NCBI GenBank assembly: GCA_903924465.1 | Contig: CAIYBN010000041.1 | Coordinates: 1-64,000 of the forward strand | Direction: 5' to 3' | Source: an uncultured Myxococcales bacterium | GTDB taxonomy: Bacteria > Myxococcota_A > UBA9042 | DNA: 64,000 nt | In this document: positions 20,089-29,651 of the stretch, in pieces | How positions within the stretch are numbered: the first letter of the stretch is position 1 | Layout of the letters: the number at the start of each line of letters is the position of its first letter | Program-made: the position numbers and the translations under genes | The notes under the pieces: model-generated | What the model was told of the DNA's origin: nothing | Database searches by the model: none | What the model saw: the letters and a program-made list of their open reading frames with translations, nothing else

Positions 20089-21306
20089 TCAAGGCGCCCA
20101 AGTCGATTGATCCCAGAGCGCGCGGTCCCATTGCTGGCAGATCGCCGCCGAAAACGTGAATGTGCACAAGCCGGTGGCCGGTGCGCAGGCGTCGATGGTG
20201 CAGGCATCGTTGTCGTTGCACAGGATCGGCGCGCCGGCCACGCAACTGCCCGCCGCGCAGACGTCGTCAACCGTGCATAGGTTGCCATCCGCGCAACCGG
20301 CGGTGTTGTCGGTGAATTGGCAGCCGCTCGCGGGCAGGCAAATATCGTCGGTGCAGGCGTTACCATCGCTGCAGGTGACCGTCGTGCCGCTGCACAAACC
20401 CGCGACGCACGCGTCGCCGACCGTGCACAGGTTGCCATCCGCGCAACTGGCGGTGTTGGCGGTGAATTGGCAGCCGCTTTCGGGCAGACACGCGTCGTCG
20501 GTGCACGTGTTGCCGTCGTTGCAGGTGAGCGTGGTGCCGATGCACAAACCCACAGCGCATGCATCGTTGGCGGTACACGCAGAGCCATCGTCACAGGCAG
20601 CGGTGACTGGCGTGAAGACACAGCCGGAGGCCGGAGCGCACGTGTCGGCGGTACACGGATTGCCGTCCGTGCAGGTCAGTGCGGCGCACGAATCGACGGC
20701 GTCAGGCCCGTCCAGCGCATCCCACGTGTCGGCGGCATCCGGCACGGCATCCTCGGAATCGGCGCTGTCCACGCTGTCCTCCGCATCGGCCACCGCGTCC
20801 GGCGAATCCGCTGCATCCAGCGCCGCGTCCAAGTCGGTCTGGTCCAACAGGTCCTGTGCGTCAACCGAGTCGACGGTGTCGGCGATGTCCACCGTGTCGA
20901 CTGCGTCACCCCCATCGAAAGCATCGACCGCATCCGCACTATCCGCGACGTCGGCCGCATCGACTGCGTCGACCGCATCCGTGCCCTCGGCCGTGTCGAT
21001 GGCATCCACCGCAGACGCCGCATCGGCCAAGTCCGCGACGTCGGCATCTTGGGCCACGTCGCCGTCCTCTTGCGCGTCGGCGCTGTCGAGTCCATCCACA
21101 CCGTCTGCGCCAACCGTATCGGCAACCAGCGCGTCGGAGGTGTCGATGGCATCCGTTGCATCGTCCGGCACCTGCGTCGCATCCAGCCGCTCCGCCTCCG
21201 TCTGGAACGCAAACTCGCTGGCCGCCTTGACCTGCGCGCAGCCCACCAGCGTCAGCAGCGCGACGCGGATCAGCAAAGCGAAGGCGTGGGCCGCGTGTCG
21301 CACCAT
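20089..21306 (-). CDS. Asp/Ala/Val-rich, Cys-rich repeat lipoprotein
   Basis: Lipobox LTLVGC; long DAVDAADVADSADAVDAFDGGDAVDTVD tract; CDDGSACTANDAC repeats. Confidence 0.8.
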   Translation of the reverse strand: MVRHAAHAFALLIRVALLTLVGCAQVKAASEFAFQTEAERLDATQVPDDATDAIDTSDALVADTVGADGVDGLDSADAQEDGDVAQDADVADLADAASAVDAIDTAEGTDAVDAVDAADVADSADAVDAFDGGDAVDTVDIADTVDSVDAQDLLDQTDLDAALDAADSPDAVADAEDSVDSADSEDAVPDAADTWDALDGPDAVDSCAALTCTDGNPCTADTCAPASGCVFTPVTAACDDGSACTANDACAVGLCIGTTLTCNDGNTCTDDACLPESGCQFTANTASCADGNLCTVGDACVAGLCSGTTVTCSDGNACTDDICLPASGCQFTDNTAGCADGNLCTVDDVCAAGSCVAGAPILCNDNDACTIDACAPATGLCTFTFSAAICQQWDRALWDQSTWAP

Positions 21307-21309
21307 GCG

Positions 21310-22431
21310 CTAAAACCTCACCGCGAGCAGCGCGCCGTCCGGCATGGGCACAACGATGGCGACGTGATCCGGATGTCGCGTCAGCCACCAGACGCCAAAG
21401 CCCGAGGCAGCGAGTCCAACGCCCGTCGCGGTCCAGCCCAGCGCCGCGCGGGTATTGATGGCACTCGCCCGGCTGAGCGCCGTTTCGCGACTGATGGTTG
21501 TAATCAATTGACCTGATTCATGATTCTGCTCGCGCGCCAACTGCGCCGCGTCCGCCTGCGCACCCGCCAACACCACGATGCCACCGGCGAGCGCCGCCGC
21601 GCCAACTCCCACAGCTGTCCAACCGGGCCACGACGGTGGCCTTTGCAGCTCGACGGTCCTGGCGACGATAGGTACCGTGCCCTCCGAACGATCCCGGTTT
21701 GCCGCGTCGGGCACGTTCGCCGTCTCGACTTTTTGCGTGACTTCAGGGGCCTGCACCGTCTTCTCCACGACTTTCACCGGCTTCAAGCCCAGCTTCTGCC
21801 GCAGCCATTTCTCGCGCGCCACGGCCTGCCCGCGCTCATCCGCATCCGCAGGCGCGAGCGAGAGATAGGTGTCCAGGTGTTGCAGCGCCGGCTCCCAGGC
21901 TTCCGCCATCTGATCCGCGACGGCCGCCTTGAACAGCCAGTCCAGGTGAGTCGGCGCCAGCTTGAACGCCTGCAAGTACAGTTCCGCCGCCAGCGCCGGA
22001 TTGCCGGAACGCGTCGCGGCATCTGCCTCGCGCAGCCGCGTCTTGTTCACTTCCTGTTCCACTTCAGACAGATACGCCTGCGCCTTGGCGACCCGCGCCG
22101 ACTCCGGACCGGGATTGGCGATAAACTGGTGGTAGTGGTCAATCGCGTTCTCGTTCAGCCCAGCCAGATGCTCAGAGCGCGCGAGCGCCCACAGGTAGGC
22201 GGGGGACGGATCGAGGCGCCAAGCCTTTTGGTACAAATCAGCCGCTTTGACGAAATCGCCGGATTCATAGGATTTTGCCGCCTGCTGGACCAGCGTGTAA
22301 GCCGTGCGGGCGCCGTCGATCGCCTGGACAGGTGCCGACACGAGGCCGAGCGTCAGAACAAAACCCAGCAGCGCGGCCTGAGCGAAAGGTCGAACTGGGC
22401 AAAGCTGCGGCAGACTCAAGATACGCTGCAT
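21310..22431 (-). CDS. Signal-peptide TPR protein with C-terminal TM segments
   Basis: AAKSYESGDFVKAADLYQKAWRLDPSPAYLWALARSEHLAGL TPR; C-term TM helices. Confidence 0.78.
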   Translation of the reverse strand: MQRILSLPQLCPVRPFAQAALLGFVLTLGLVSAPVQAIDGARTAYTLVQQAAKSYESGDFVKAADLYQKAWRLDPSPAYLWALARSEHLAGLNENAIDHYHQFIANPGPESARVAKAQAYLSEVEQEVNKTRLREADAATRSGNPALAAELYLQAFKLAPTHLDWLFKAAVADQMAEAWEPALQHLDTYLSLAPADADERGQAVAREKWLRQKLGLKPVKVVEKTVQAPEVTQKVETANVPDAANRDRSEGTVPIVARTVELQRPPSWPGWTAVGVGAAALAGGIVVLAGAQADAAQLAREQNHESGQLITTISRETALSRASAINTRAALGWTATGVGLAASGFGVWWLTRHPDHVAIVVPMPDGALLAVRF

Positions 22432-22512
22432 GGCGCGAACGTTCCTCTGGACGGACGCGATCGTCGTCAGCAGGGGCAACAAAGTCAAGTCCGGCTGCTG
22501 CGTTGGCGGTGT

Positions 22513-22722
22513 TCAATGCTTCTGCAAATCGTTGGCCAGCGCGTTGGCTGCTTCACACGTCTGGCGATCCAGTGCCGTCGGCGAGGCGGCGATCGCGCGC
22601 AGGCGCTGGCAGACGGGATCGGACGCGCGCGTCTGCACGCAGATGCGCTCCGCCAAGGTTTCACACGGATGGTCGCAGGCAGTCGCGCCAAGAACCAGAG
22701 CCCAGGCAGCCTGCCACCTCAT
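22513..22722 (-). CDS. Small Cys-containing lipoprotein (69 aa)
   Basis: MRWQAAWALVLGATACDHPCETLAERICVQ...; ATGA overlap with ribBA stop. Confidence 0.6.
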   Translation of the reverse strand: MRWQAAWALVLGATACDHPCETLAERICVQTRASDPVCQRLRAIAASPTALDRQTCEAANALANDLQKH

Positions 22723-23885
22723 GCGAGATCGCGCGCCGAATCGCCAGTCGTCTCTTCCTCGGGAATCGGCAGCCATTCGACGACTTCCAGCCCATAGCCG
22801 GCAACACCGCGCAGACGCCGCGGCTGGTTGGTCATGACCCGCAGTTGGCGCACGCCGAGGTCGACGAGGATCTGCGCGCCCAAGCCGAATTCGCGGTATT
22901 TCGACGTCTGGTTGCCGGAATCCGGCGGCGGCCACGGATTACCTTCGCCGCGCGAAACGTACTGCTGAAGGGCGGCCGACAGCTCTGCCGCATCGCGGTC
23001 CACATCCAAGTAGATGATAACGCCGGAACCCGACTTGGCAATCGCCGCCATCGCCGCCGCGAGGTGTTTGCGACCGGTCGAGATGGCGAAACCAAAAGCG
23101 TCGCTCAGCAGATTGGCGCGGTGAACACGCACCAGCGTCGGCTTGTCCGGCTCGATCTTGCCGTAGGTCAGCGCCGCGTGCGTCGTGCCGTCGACCAGCG
23201 AGCGGTAGATGGCGATTTCGAACACGCCAAAGTCGGTCGCCAGGTGACTCTGCGCGTCGCGCACAACCAGCGGCTCAGAGCGCAGCCGGTGCTGGATCAG
23301 GTCCGCCACGGTAACCACGAGAATTCCATATTTTTCACCCAGTTCCAGAAGGCTCGGCAGACGGGACATGGAACCGTCTGTCTCCATCACTTCGCAGATC
23401 ACGCCTGCGGGCGTCAGTCCCGCCAGCCGCGCGAGATCCACGCTGCCTTCGGTTTGACCGGTGCGCACCAGCACGCCGCCGTCGCGGGCCGCCAGGGGAA
23501 AGATGTGCCCCGGCACGGAGAAATCCTGCGGACGGGCCGAAGCGGAAATCGCTTTCAGGATCGTGTGGGCGCGGTTGCGCGGCGAGACCGCCGGACCGTG
23601 GCAATCGACGGCGTCAATCGACACCGTGAACGCCGTGCCCAACTGCGCCTCGTTCTGCGGCGTCATCGGCGTCAGTTCCAGCCGAGAGCAGAGCTTCGAG
23701 TCCATGGCCAAGCAAATCAGGCCGCGGCCATGTTCGGCCATGAAAGCAATCGCTTCCGGGGTCACCTTTTCAGCTGCGATGACGAGATCGCCTTCGTTTT
23801 CACGGTCTTCGTCGTCAACCAGAATGACCATGCGACCGGCAGCGATGTCGGCGATGGCTTGGCGGATGGGGGCAATCTTGGCCAT
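22719..23885 (-). CDS. ribBA: 3,4-dihydroxy-2-butanone-4-phosphate synthase fused to a degenerate GTP cyclohydrolase II-like domain
   Basis: RibB motif VDDEDRENEGDLVIAAEKVTPEAIAFMAEHGRGLIC; C-term GCH II-like with LGVRQLRVMTNQPRRLRGVAGYGLEVVEWLPI. Confidence 0.88.
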   Translation of the reverse strand: MAKIAPIRQAIADIAAGRMVILVDDEDRENEGDLVIAAEKVTPEAIAFMAEHGRGLICLAMDSKLCSRLELTPMTPQNEAQLGTAFTVSIDAVDCHGPAVSPRNRAHTILKAISASARPQDFSVPGHIFPLAARDGGVLVRTGQTEGSVDLARLAGLTPAGVICEVMETDGSMSRLPSLLELGEKYGILVVTVADLIQHRLRSEPLVVRDAQSHLATDFGVFEIAIYRSLVDGTTHAALTYGKIEPDKPTLVRVHRANLLSDAFGFAISTGRKHLAAAMAAIAKSGSGVIIYLDVDRDAAELSAALQQYVSRGEGNPWPPPDSGNQTSKYREFGLGAQILVDLGVRQLRVMTNQPRRLRGVAGYGLEVVEWLPIPEEETTGDSARDLA

Positions 23886-23906
23886 GGCGTTACTCTTGGT
23901 AGAAGA

Positions 23907-24506
23907 TCAAGGTTCAAACGGTCGCAAACTGCGCGATCCAACAGGTCTTTGTTCGGCAGCCGCGATGACTTCCGGCGCCGGTCGGGCAATCAGGCGCGCT
24001 TGCAGCATCACGCCCGGAGGCATGCCCGACTGTGCGGCGTGAATCGCCGCTTCCACATCAAATTGCTCACCCGCCAGCACGGCATGCGCTTGGCCCGCGA
24101 GCTCGGACGCCAAGCGCAGCCGAAGCAGGGACACGTCGGCCACCTTCAGGGCCCGGTCTACGGCGGCCAGCAGCGACAGCGGCGTGTGGGCATGCAGGGT
24201 GCCGAGCGCGTGCTCGTGTCGCAGAATCCTCTGCGAATCTGCCATCGTGCCACGCAGCGCCGCGTGCAGGTGATAGTGCGCCTGGGGCAGCAGCAGCGAT
24301 TCCAGCAGCGACTCCGCCGCGTCGGCCACACCCTTGTGCAGCGCGGCTTCTACGGAAGCCAGGTCGCCAGCGAAGATCAGCAGAAACCGACCGGGATCGA
24401 TGTCGCCAGCAAACAGCACGCGCACCGGCGCTTCCTTGCAGACGGCATCCAGGGCGGCCAGACCCGCCGGCACATGTTGCAGGTCCAACCCGGCGAGAAC
24501 TGGCAT
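23907..24506 (-). CDS. BMC-T (tandem BMC-domain) microcompartment shell protein
   Basis: Two BMC repeats (VRVLFAGDIDPGRFLLIFAGDLASVEAALHKG ... LLRLRLASELAGQAHAVLAGEQFDVEAAIHAAQ); in BMC operon. Confidence 0.85.
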   Translation of the reverse strand: MPVLAGLDLQHVPAGLAALDAVCKEAPVRVLFAGDIDPGRFLLIFAGDLASVEAALHKGVADAAESLLESLLLPQAHYHLHAALRGTMADSQRILRHEHALGTLHAHTPLSLLAAVDRALKVADVSLLRLRLASELAGQAHAVLAGEQFDVEAAIHAAQSGMPPGVMLQARLIARPAPEVIAAAEQRPVGSRSLRPFEP

Positions 24507-24508
24507 CG

Positions 24509-25915
24509 CTACACGATCCTGAAGAAGCCGTGAAGCGTGCAGCGGCGTTGTTTGGTCCAGGTGCGCGCGTTGGTCAGGCCCTCGCCGGTGGTGCCGGCGA
24601 TGGTCCAGGCGGTGTAGCCCTCGCCGCGCAGTCCCAGACCGGCAAAGCTCGGGGCGTTCTTGATGAAAATCGAGGTATTGACGGCCTTCGCCATCCGATC
24701 CAGCCGGTCGATCGCCATCGAGTGCATCGTCGCGGTGTGGAAGAATCCATGCTCGACGCGCACGGCCGCGGCAATCGCCTCTTCCCAATTTGGCACGCGG
24801 AAGAAGCCAAGCACCGGCAGGAGCATTTCCAGCTGCACGAACGGGTGGCTCTCGTCCACTTCGGCGAATGCGATGCGGCAATCGTCGCTGATCTTCACGC
24901 CAATTTCGTTGAGGATCACGCTGGCATTCTTGCCGACGAACTTGCGGTTCACGTGGCCGTCTTCGATCAGCAGCTTTTCCAACGCCGCCAACTCGCGGTC
25001 CTTGACCTCGTAGGCGCCCGCCGAGACGAGTTCCTGCTTCAAACGGTCGGCGATCGACGCCACCGCGATGATTTCCTTTTCGACGATGCAGACGATGTTG
25101 TTGTCCAAGCTCGCGCCGTCGATGATGTTGCGCGCCGCTTGGGCGAGATTCGCCGTTTCGTCGACCACCGCTGGCGGATTGCCCGGACCCGCGCACACCG
25201 CGCGCTTGCCGGAATTCAGCGCCGCCTTCACCACCGGTCCGCCGCCCGTCACAGCGATGAGGCGAATCCCCGGGTGCTTCATCACCTGGTTCGCGGTCTC
25301 AATCGACGGCTCCGTCACCATCGTCATCAGGTTGTCCGGCGCACCCGCCGCCGCGCACGCCTGGTTCAGCAGCTGCACGTACCACGCCAGCGTCCGCTTG
25401 GCGCTCGGGTGCACGTTGAACACGACCGTGTTGCCGCCCGCGATCATGGAAATCGCGTTGTTGAGAATCGTCTCCGTGGCGTTGGTGGTCGGCGTAATCG
25501 AGCCAATCACGCCCAGCGGACCATATTCATCCAGCGTCAGCCCGGCATCGCCGGTGTAGGCCGACGGCTGCAGGATCTCCATGCCCGGCGTCTTCAGCGC
25601 CACCAGCCGGTTCTTCTCGATCTTGTCCACGACGCGGCCAAGCCCCGTCTCCTCCACCGCGCGCCGCGACATCTCTTCCAGATGCTGCAGCGACACTTGG
25701 CGCATGTTCTCAATCGCCCGCTGCCGCACGTGAACCGGCACGCGGTGCAGTTGGTCGTAGGCGTCGCGCGCGGCTTGCACCGCTCCGTCGACGTCATCGA
25801 ACAAGCCGCTGCGACCCGCGCTGTACTTGGGCGCCGCGATCGTCACGCCAGGCGAAGGACTGCCAATGCGACGCACGACTTCCGCGACAATGGCTTGGAT
25901 TCGGGCGTCGTCCAT
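24509..25915 (-). CDS. CoA-acylating aldehyde dehydrogenase, PduP/EutE-like, BMC-associated
   Basis: DGASLDNNIVCIVEKEIIAV (catalytic Cys region), LGVIGSITPTTNATETILNNAISMIAGGNTVVFNVHPSAK, ITPTTN; N-terminal amphipathic extension. Confidence 0.93.
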   Translation of the reverse strand: MDDARIQAIVAEVVRRIGSPSPGVTIAAPKYSAGRSGLFDDVDGAVQAARDAYDQLHRVPVHVRQRAIENMRQVSLQHLEEMSRRAVEETGLGRVVDKIEKNRLVALKTPGMEILQPSAYTGDAGLTLDEYGPLGVIGSITPTTNATETILNNAISMIAGGNTVVFNVHPSAKRTLAWYVQLLNQACAAAGAPDNLMTMVTEPSIETANQVMKHPGIRLIAVTGGGPVVKAALNSGKRAVCAGPGNPPAVVDETANLAQAARNIIDGASLDNNIVCIVEKEIIAVASIADRLKQELVSAGAYEVKDRELAALEKLLIEDGHVNRKFVGKNASVILNEIGVKISDDCRIAFAEVDESHPFVQLEMLLPVLGFFRVPNWEEAIAAAVRVEHGFFHTATMHSMAIDRLDRMAKAVNTSIFIKNAPSFAGLGLRGEGYTAWTIAGTTGEGLTNARTWTKQRRCTLHGFFRIV

Positions 25916-25929
25916 CGTGTGCCTTGAGG

Positions 25930-26226
25930 CTAGCCTTCTGACTTGTCGTAGACGGTTGCGCCATCCGCTTGCACCGCGTCGACGATCGCCATGATGACGT
26001 GATCGACCGGGCGATCCTTGGTGACCGCCGTCAGCCGCGCGCTCGAGCCAGCTGCAAATAACACGATTTCGCCGTCACCGGCGCCGACCGCATCGATGGC
26101 CACGATGATCTTGCCCTGAGCGTGATAGGCGCTGTCCAGCTCGCGCACCAAAAGAAAGCGCAAGCCATCGAGTTCAGGCTCTTTTCGCGTCGCAACGACT
26201 GTGCCAATGACTTTGCCGAGCAGCAT
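25930..26226 (-). CDS. BMC-P (EutN/CcmL-type) microcompartment vertex protein
   Basis: MLLGKVIGTVVATRKEPELDGLRFLLVRELD... VAIDAVGAGDGEIVLFAAGSSAR. Confidence 0.92.
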   Translation of the reverse strand: MLLGKVIGTVVATRKEPELDGLRFLLVRELDSAYHAQGKIIVAIDAVGAGDGEIVLFAAGSSARLTAVTKDRPVDHVIMAIVDAVQADGATVYDKSEG

Positions 26227-26282
26227 CTTGCGTCCTCAACCTGCGCCGCGCAGGAAGGTCCAATTCAGGCGGGCAAAACGAC

Positions 26283-26585
26283 TCAGGTCGCCGACAGATC
26301 CGTCTTCTTGCCGCGACCGAGCGGCAGGACCGCGTCGACGTTGCCATGCGGACGCGGGATCACGTGCACGCTGACCAGCTCGCCCACACGCTCGGCCGCG
26401 CGCTGACCCGCTTCCGTCGCCGCCTTCACCGCCGCAACATCACCGCGAACGATCGCCGTCACATAGCCGCCGCCGATCTTTTCGTAACCGATCAGCTCGA
26501 CCTTGGCAGCCTTCACCATTGCGTCCGCAGCTTCCACCAGACCGACAAAGCCGCGCGTTTCAATCATTCCCAGGGCGTCCGACAT
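26283..26585 (-). CDS. BMC-H hexameric microcompartment shell protein
   Basis: [80 protein letters not shown]. Confidence 0.96.
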   Translation of the reverse strand: MSDALGMIETRGFVGLVEAADAMVKAAKVELIGYEKIGGGYVTAIVRGDVAAVKAATEAGQRAAERVGELVSVHVIPRPHGNVDAVLPLGRGKKTDLSAT

Positions 26586-26627
26586 GAGCTACTCCTTCCA
26601 GTGCAAAACTTTCTTGTTCGAGAACCG

Positions 26628-27248
26628 CTACTTGGTCACACCATCGACGTTGTTCAGCGCGGCCATCGCGGCCTCACGTGCCGAATCGATCTCGCTCTCT
26701 GAGCCCGCCATCCACAGCCGACCAAATGCGCCGAACGGGCGCACCTCGATCAACTTCACGTTCGCGGCTTTCTCCGCTTCATTCGCCGCGTAGGCCGCGT
26801 AACCCGCCGGTTCTGTTTCCAAAATGAACAGGCTATCGCCGGGCAAAATCATCATGCCGCTGGAATCGCGGTTGATGATTTGTGCCTGATACGGCTCGAT
26901 CGAACGAATCACTTGATTTGTCGCGATCTTCGGCTTCATCCGCTGGCTTTCTTCCAAGCCCAGATCGGCCAAAATCGCTTTGCCGGCCGAGCGCACCGCG
27001 CCTTGGTCGGCGTCGTGCACTTCCAGCAGGCCGAACGCGCGCTCCACCACTTGAATCGCCGGCGCCACCGTCGTCGCCTTCAACGCCACGTCGGTCACGC
27101 GGTTGATCGCGATACCGGGCGCAATTTCCACAAACAGACTCGCCATGTTCGGCAGCGGCAGGAACCCACGAGCGGTTTTGCCAATGAAAGACGCGAGCTG
27201 CGGCTGCAGACTGTCCAGGATGATGAAGGTGCGGAGCGCAATTGCCAT
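26628..27248 (-). CDS. BMC-T (tandem BMC-domain) microcompartment shell protein
   Basis: [33 protein letters not shown]...[26 protein letters not shown]...[42 protein letters not shown]. Confidence 0.88.
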   Translation of the reverse strand: MAIALRTFIILDSLQPQLASFIGKTARGFLPLPNMASLFVEIAPGIAINRVTDVALKATTVAPAIQVVERAFGLLEVHDADQGAVRSAGKAILADLGLEESQRMKPKIATNQVIRSIEPYQAQIINRDSSGMMILPGDSLFILETEPAGYAAYAANEAEKAANVKLIEVRPFGAFGRLWMAGSESEIDSAREAAMAALNNVDGVTK

Positions 27249-27425
27249 CACGGCCTCAGGGCGAAGACGGAGCCGAGACGTCTTGTGCCGCATCCGGCGA
27301 CCCTTGGCAAGCCCCGCGGCGGCAATGACACTGAACCCCTTGCCGTGGCAGCGCAAGATCAGCGACACTGGCGACCCGGTCAAGGTTGACCGGGATCCTT
27401 GGGCCGTATTGACGGAGCCGCTCGC

Positions 27426-29036
27426 ATGGTCACCTGCCCGCGCTGTGGACGCAGCAACGAAGGCAAGTACCGATTTTGCTTGGGTTGCGGCGCGTCATTG
27501 AACGCCGACGGCCGACCTTCGTCTGGCATCGTGAGTGCGCCGAGCCCGAGTCCACCGGCCATTCCCCCACGGGTTGTGCAAACGCCAGCCCCGGTCTTGC
27601 GGTCGTCGAGTCAACCGGCTTTGCCGCCACCGTTGGCCAATTCGGCGGCTGCTGCGCGACCGAGTAGCCCGACGCCCGTGCACCGCACGCCGCCGCCGTC
27701 GCAGCCACCGGCCCCGAACCACGGGCGCGTGGACGGGCGTTTGCCCTCGCCACCGCCCAGTGAATACAGGGACATGCTGTCCAGCGCGACGGAGCCGCTG
27801 CCAGGTAGCCTCGCCGATCCGCCGCCGCCACCGCCCCGACCAAATCGCGCGTCGACGGTGTCTGAGCTGGAGACCGGCAGCGTGCGGCGCGTGCCGCGGC
27901 CGATCACGGGCAACGTGCAAAGCCCCAGTGCGATGATGCAGCCGACACCGCGCGTCACGACGGGACCGGTGCAGCCGCCGGTCCACCACGTGGGCGTTGC
28001 GCCGCCGCGGCCTTTGACACCCGCGGCTCACGCGGCACCGTTGAACACGAACCACGTGCCGCTTGCTCGACCGACCATGCCGTCGCCGCAAGCGTTGGGG
28101 TCGGCAGGCCAGATGCCGCCACCGCCGCGCGCGATCACGGTCAATCCACGCATGGCGCCCAGCCCGACGGCGAGCCAGATCGGCGCGCCGCCAGCACCAA
28201 CGCCTGCTGCCGTCGTTCAGGTCCAACCTTCCCGAGCACAGACGGGCAGCACACCGGCTGGACTCATTTGCGATCGCTGCGGCAACACCGTACCGCCCAG
28301 CCACAGCTTCTGCGGTGCATGCGGCGCGCCGAATGTCCGCCACGCCAGCGCGACTTCATCCTCATTTGTGACCGGTGCGCGCGCTGAGCGCATTGGCATG
28401 TTGGCGTTGATTGACGACAGCGGTCAGGAAGCCCAGCAGTTTCCGCTCTACGCTGGGGAGAACCGCATCGGCGCTGGCGAGGATTGCCAACTGCGCTTCA
28501 ACGACGACGGCTTTCTCGCCGAGTTGCACTGCGCGATCGATGCCGCGCCAGGTCGCGTGATGCTGCGCCCCATCGACAGTGCCAACGGCACGTACTTGCG
28601 CATCACGACGCCCATCGAGATTCACCACGGCGATTTCATGCGCGTGGGCCAGGAAGTGCTGTGCTTTGAACGGCTGGAGCGCATGACGCCGGAGCGCGGT
28701 CGCAACGGCGAGCACGAAGTGGTCGGCTGGCCGGTACCGCGCGGCGTGTGGGGGCGGCTGTGCCAAATCGGCCTGCAGCGGCAGGTGGCCAACGCGTACC
28801 TGCTGTCCAATCCCGACGTGTTTCTGGGCCGCGAGCGCGGCGACATCCTGTTTCCCAAGGACGGCTTCGTGTCGGGCTCGCACGCGGTGCTCTCCGATCG
28901 CAACGGCCGGGCATTCCTGAAAGACCTGGGCAGCTCCAACGGCACTTTTGTCCGCGTCAAGCAGGATACGCCCCTGCGCGCCGGAGACTTGTTCCTGCTT
29001 GGCCGCAATCTGCTGCGGGTCCGTCTGGGCAATTGA
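27426..29036 (+). CDS. Double zinc-ribbon, double FHA-domain protein with Pro-rich linker
   Basis: [41 protein letters not shown]-like [20 protein letters not shown]... and [46 protein letters not shown]. Confidence 0.88.
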   Translation: MVTCPRCGRSNEGKYRFCLGCGASLNADGRPSSGIVSAPSPSPPAIPPRVVQTPAPVLRSSSQPALPPPLANSAAAARPSSPTPVHRTPPPSQPPAPNHGRVDGRLPSPPPSEYRDMLSSATEPLPGSLADPPPPPPRPNRASTVSELETGSVRRVPRPITGNVQSPSAMMQPTPRVTTGPVQPPVHHVGVAPPRPLTPAAHAAPLNTNHVPLARPTMPSPQALGSAGQMPPPPRAITVNPRMAPSPTASQIGAPPAPTPAAVVQVQPSRAQTGSTPAGLICDRCGNTVPPSHSFCGACGAPNVRHASATSSSFVTGARAERIGMLALIDDSGQEAQQFPLYAGENRIGAGEDCQLRFNDDGFLAELHCAIDAAPGRVMLRPIDSANGTYLRITTPIEIHHGDFMRVGQEVLCFERLERMTPERGRNGEHEVVGWPVPRGVWGRLCQIGLQRQVANAYLLSNPDVFLGRERGDILFPKDGFVSGSHAVLSDRNGRAFLKDLGSSNGTFVRVKQDTPLRAGDLFLLGRNLLRVRLGN

Positions 29037-29228
29037 CAGCGATTCCCGCTTCGCTTCAGCCATTGCGTCGTTTGGTTTGTGAAAAAAGATTTATGCACGT
29101 GCACAAATGGAAATACGGAGTAACCTGATCGCCTTGGTTGACTGACGTACCCGCCTTGCGTGCGGTCGCACGTTCAAGTGATCCAAATGAACTGCACAGG
29201 GTTCCACTCCACAACGTTCGAGGCGATC

Positions 29229-29615
29229 ATGAGTTCCGTTTCCGCGCAGCAGCCGTCCAGCGCCTCCGATCGGCGTGATACCTCGCGTCAAGGCTTTGAC
29301 ATCCAAGTGGGCGTGGCGACTGATCATCGCTTGTTCGTCGGCCTGACGGCCAACATTTCCACCGGTGGCTTGTTCATCGCAACCGAAGAGCCCTTCAAGA
29401 AAGGCGACTCCGTGGAAGTGCGATTTTCCATTCCCGGTGCGGATCACGTCTTTCACAAGAACGCCACCGTGTGCTGGACGCGGCCTTTTGACGCCGATGG
29501 TCACGGGCGCACGAAGGCGGGTGCGGGCGTGAAATTCACCGATCTGACGGACGAAGAATCGCGCATTCTCAACGCGTTCCTGAAAGTGCACGACCCAATT
29601 TTCTACGACGTGTGA
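29229..29615 (+). CDS. PilZ-domain protein (myxobacterial TIGR02266-like)
   Basis: FVGLTANISTGGLFIATEEPFKKGDSVEVRFSIPG...GAGVKFTDLTDEESRILNAFL. Confidence 0.85.
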   Translation: MSSVSAQQPSSASDRRDTSRQGFDIQVGVATDHRLFVGLTANISTGGLFIATEEPFKKGDSVEVRFSIPGADHVFHKNATVCWTRPFDADGHGRTKAGAGVKFTDLTDEESRILNAFLKVHDPIFYDV

Positions 29616-29651
29616 GCGATGTAGCGCCACTGGACCCGATTCGGGTCGCGG

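Noticed and set aside
20156-21313. 385-aa Ser/Ala-rich + strand ORF that looks like a repetitive surface protein
   Set aside because: Exact antisense of the D/A/V repeat of the Cys-rich lipoprotein; the repetitive composition is a by-product of that repeat
22275-24533. 752-aa ORF on + strand
   Set aside because: Antisense to ribBA and BMC-T; shadow ORF
24032-25927. 631-aa ORF on + strand
   Set aside because: Antisense to the aldehyde dehydrogenase; shadow ORF
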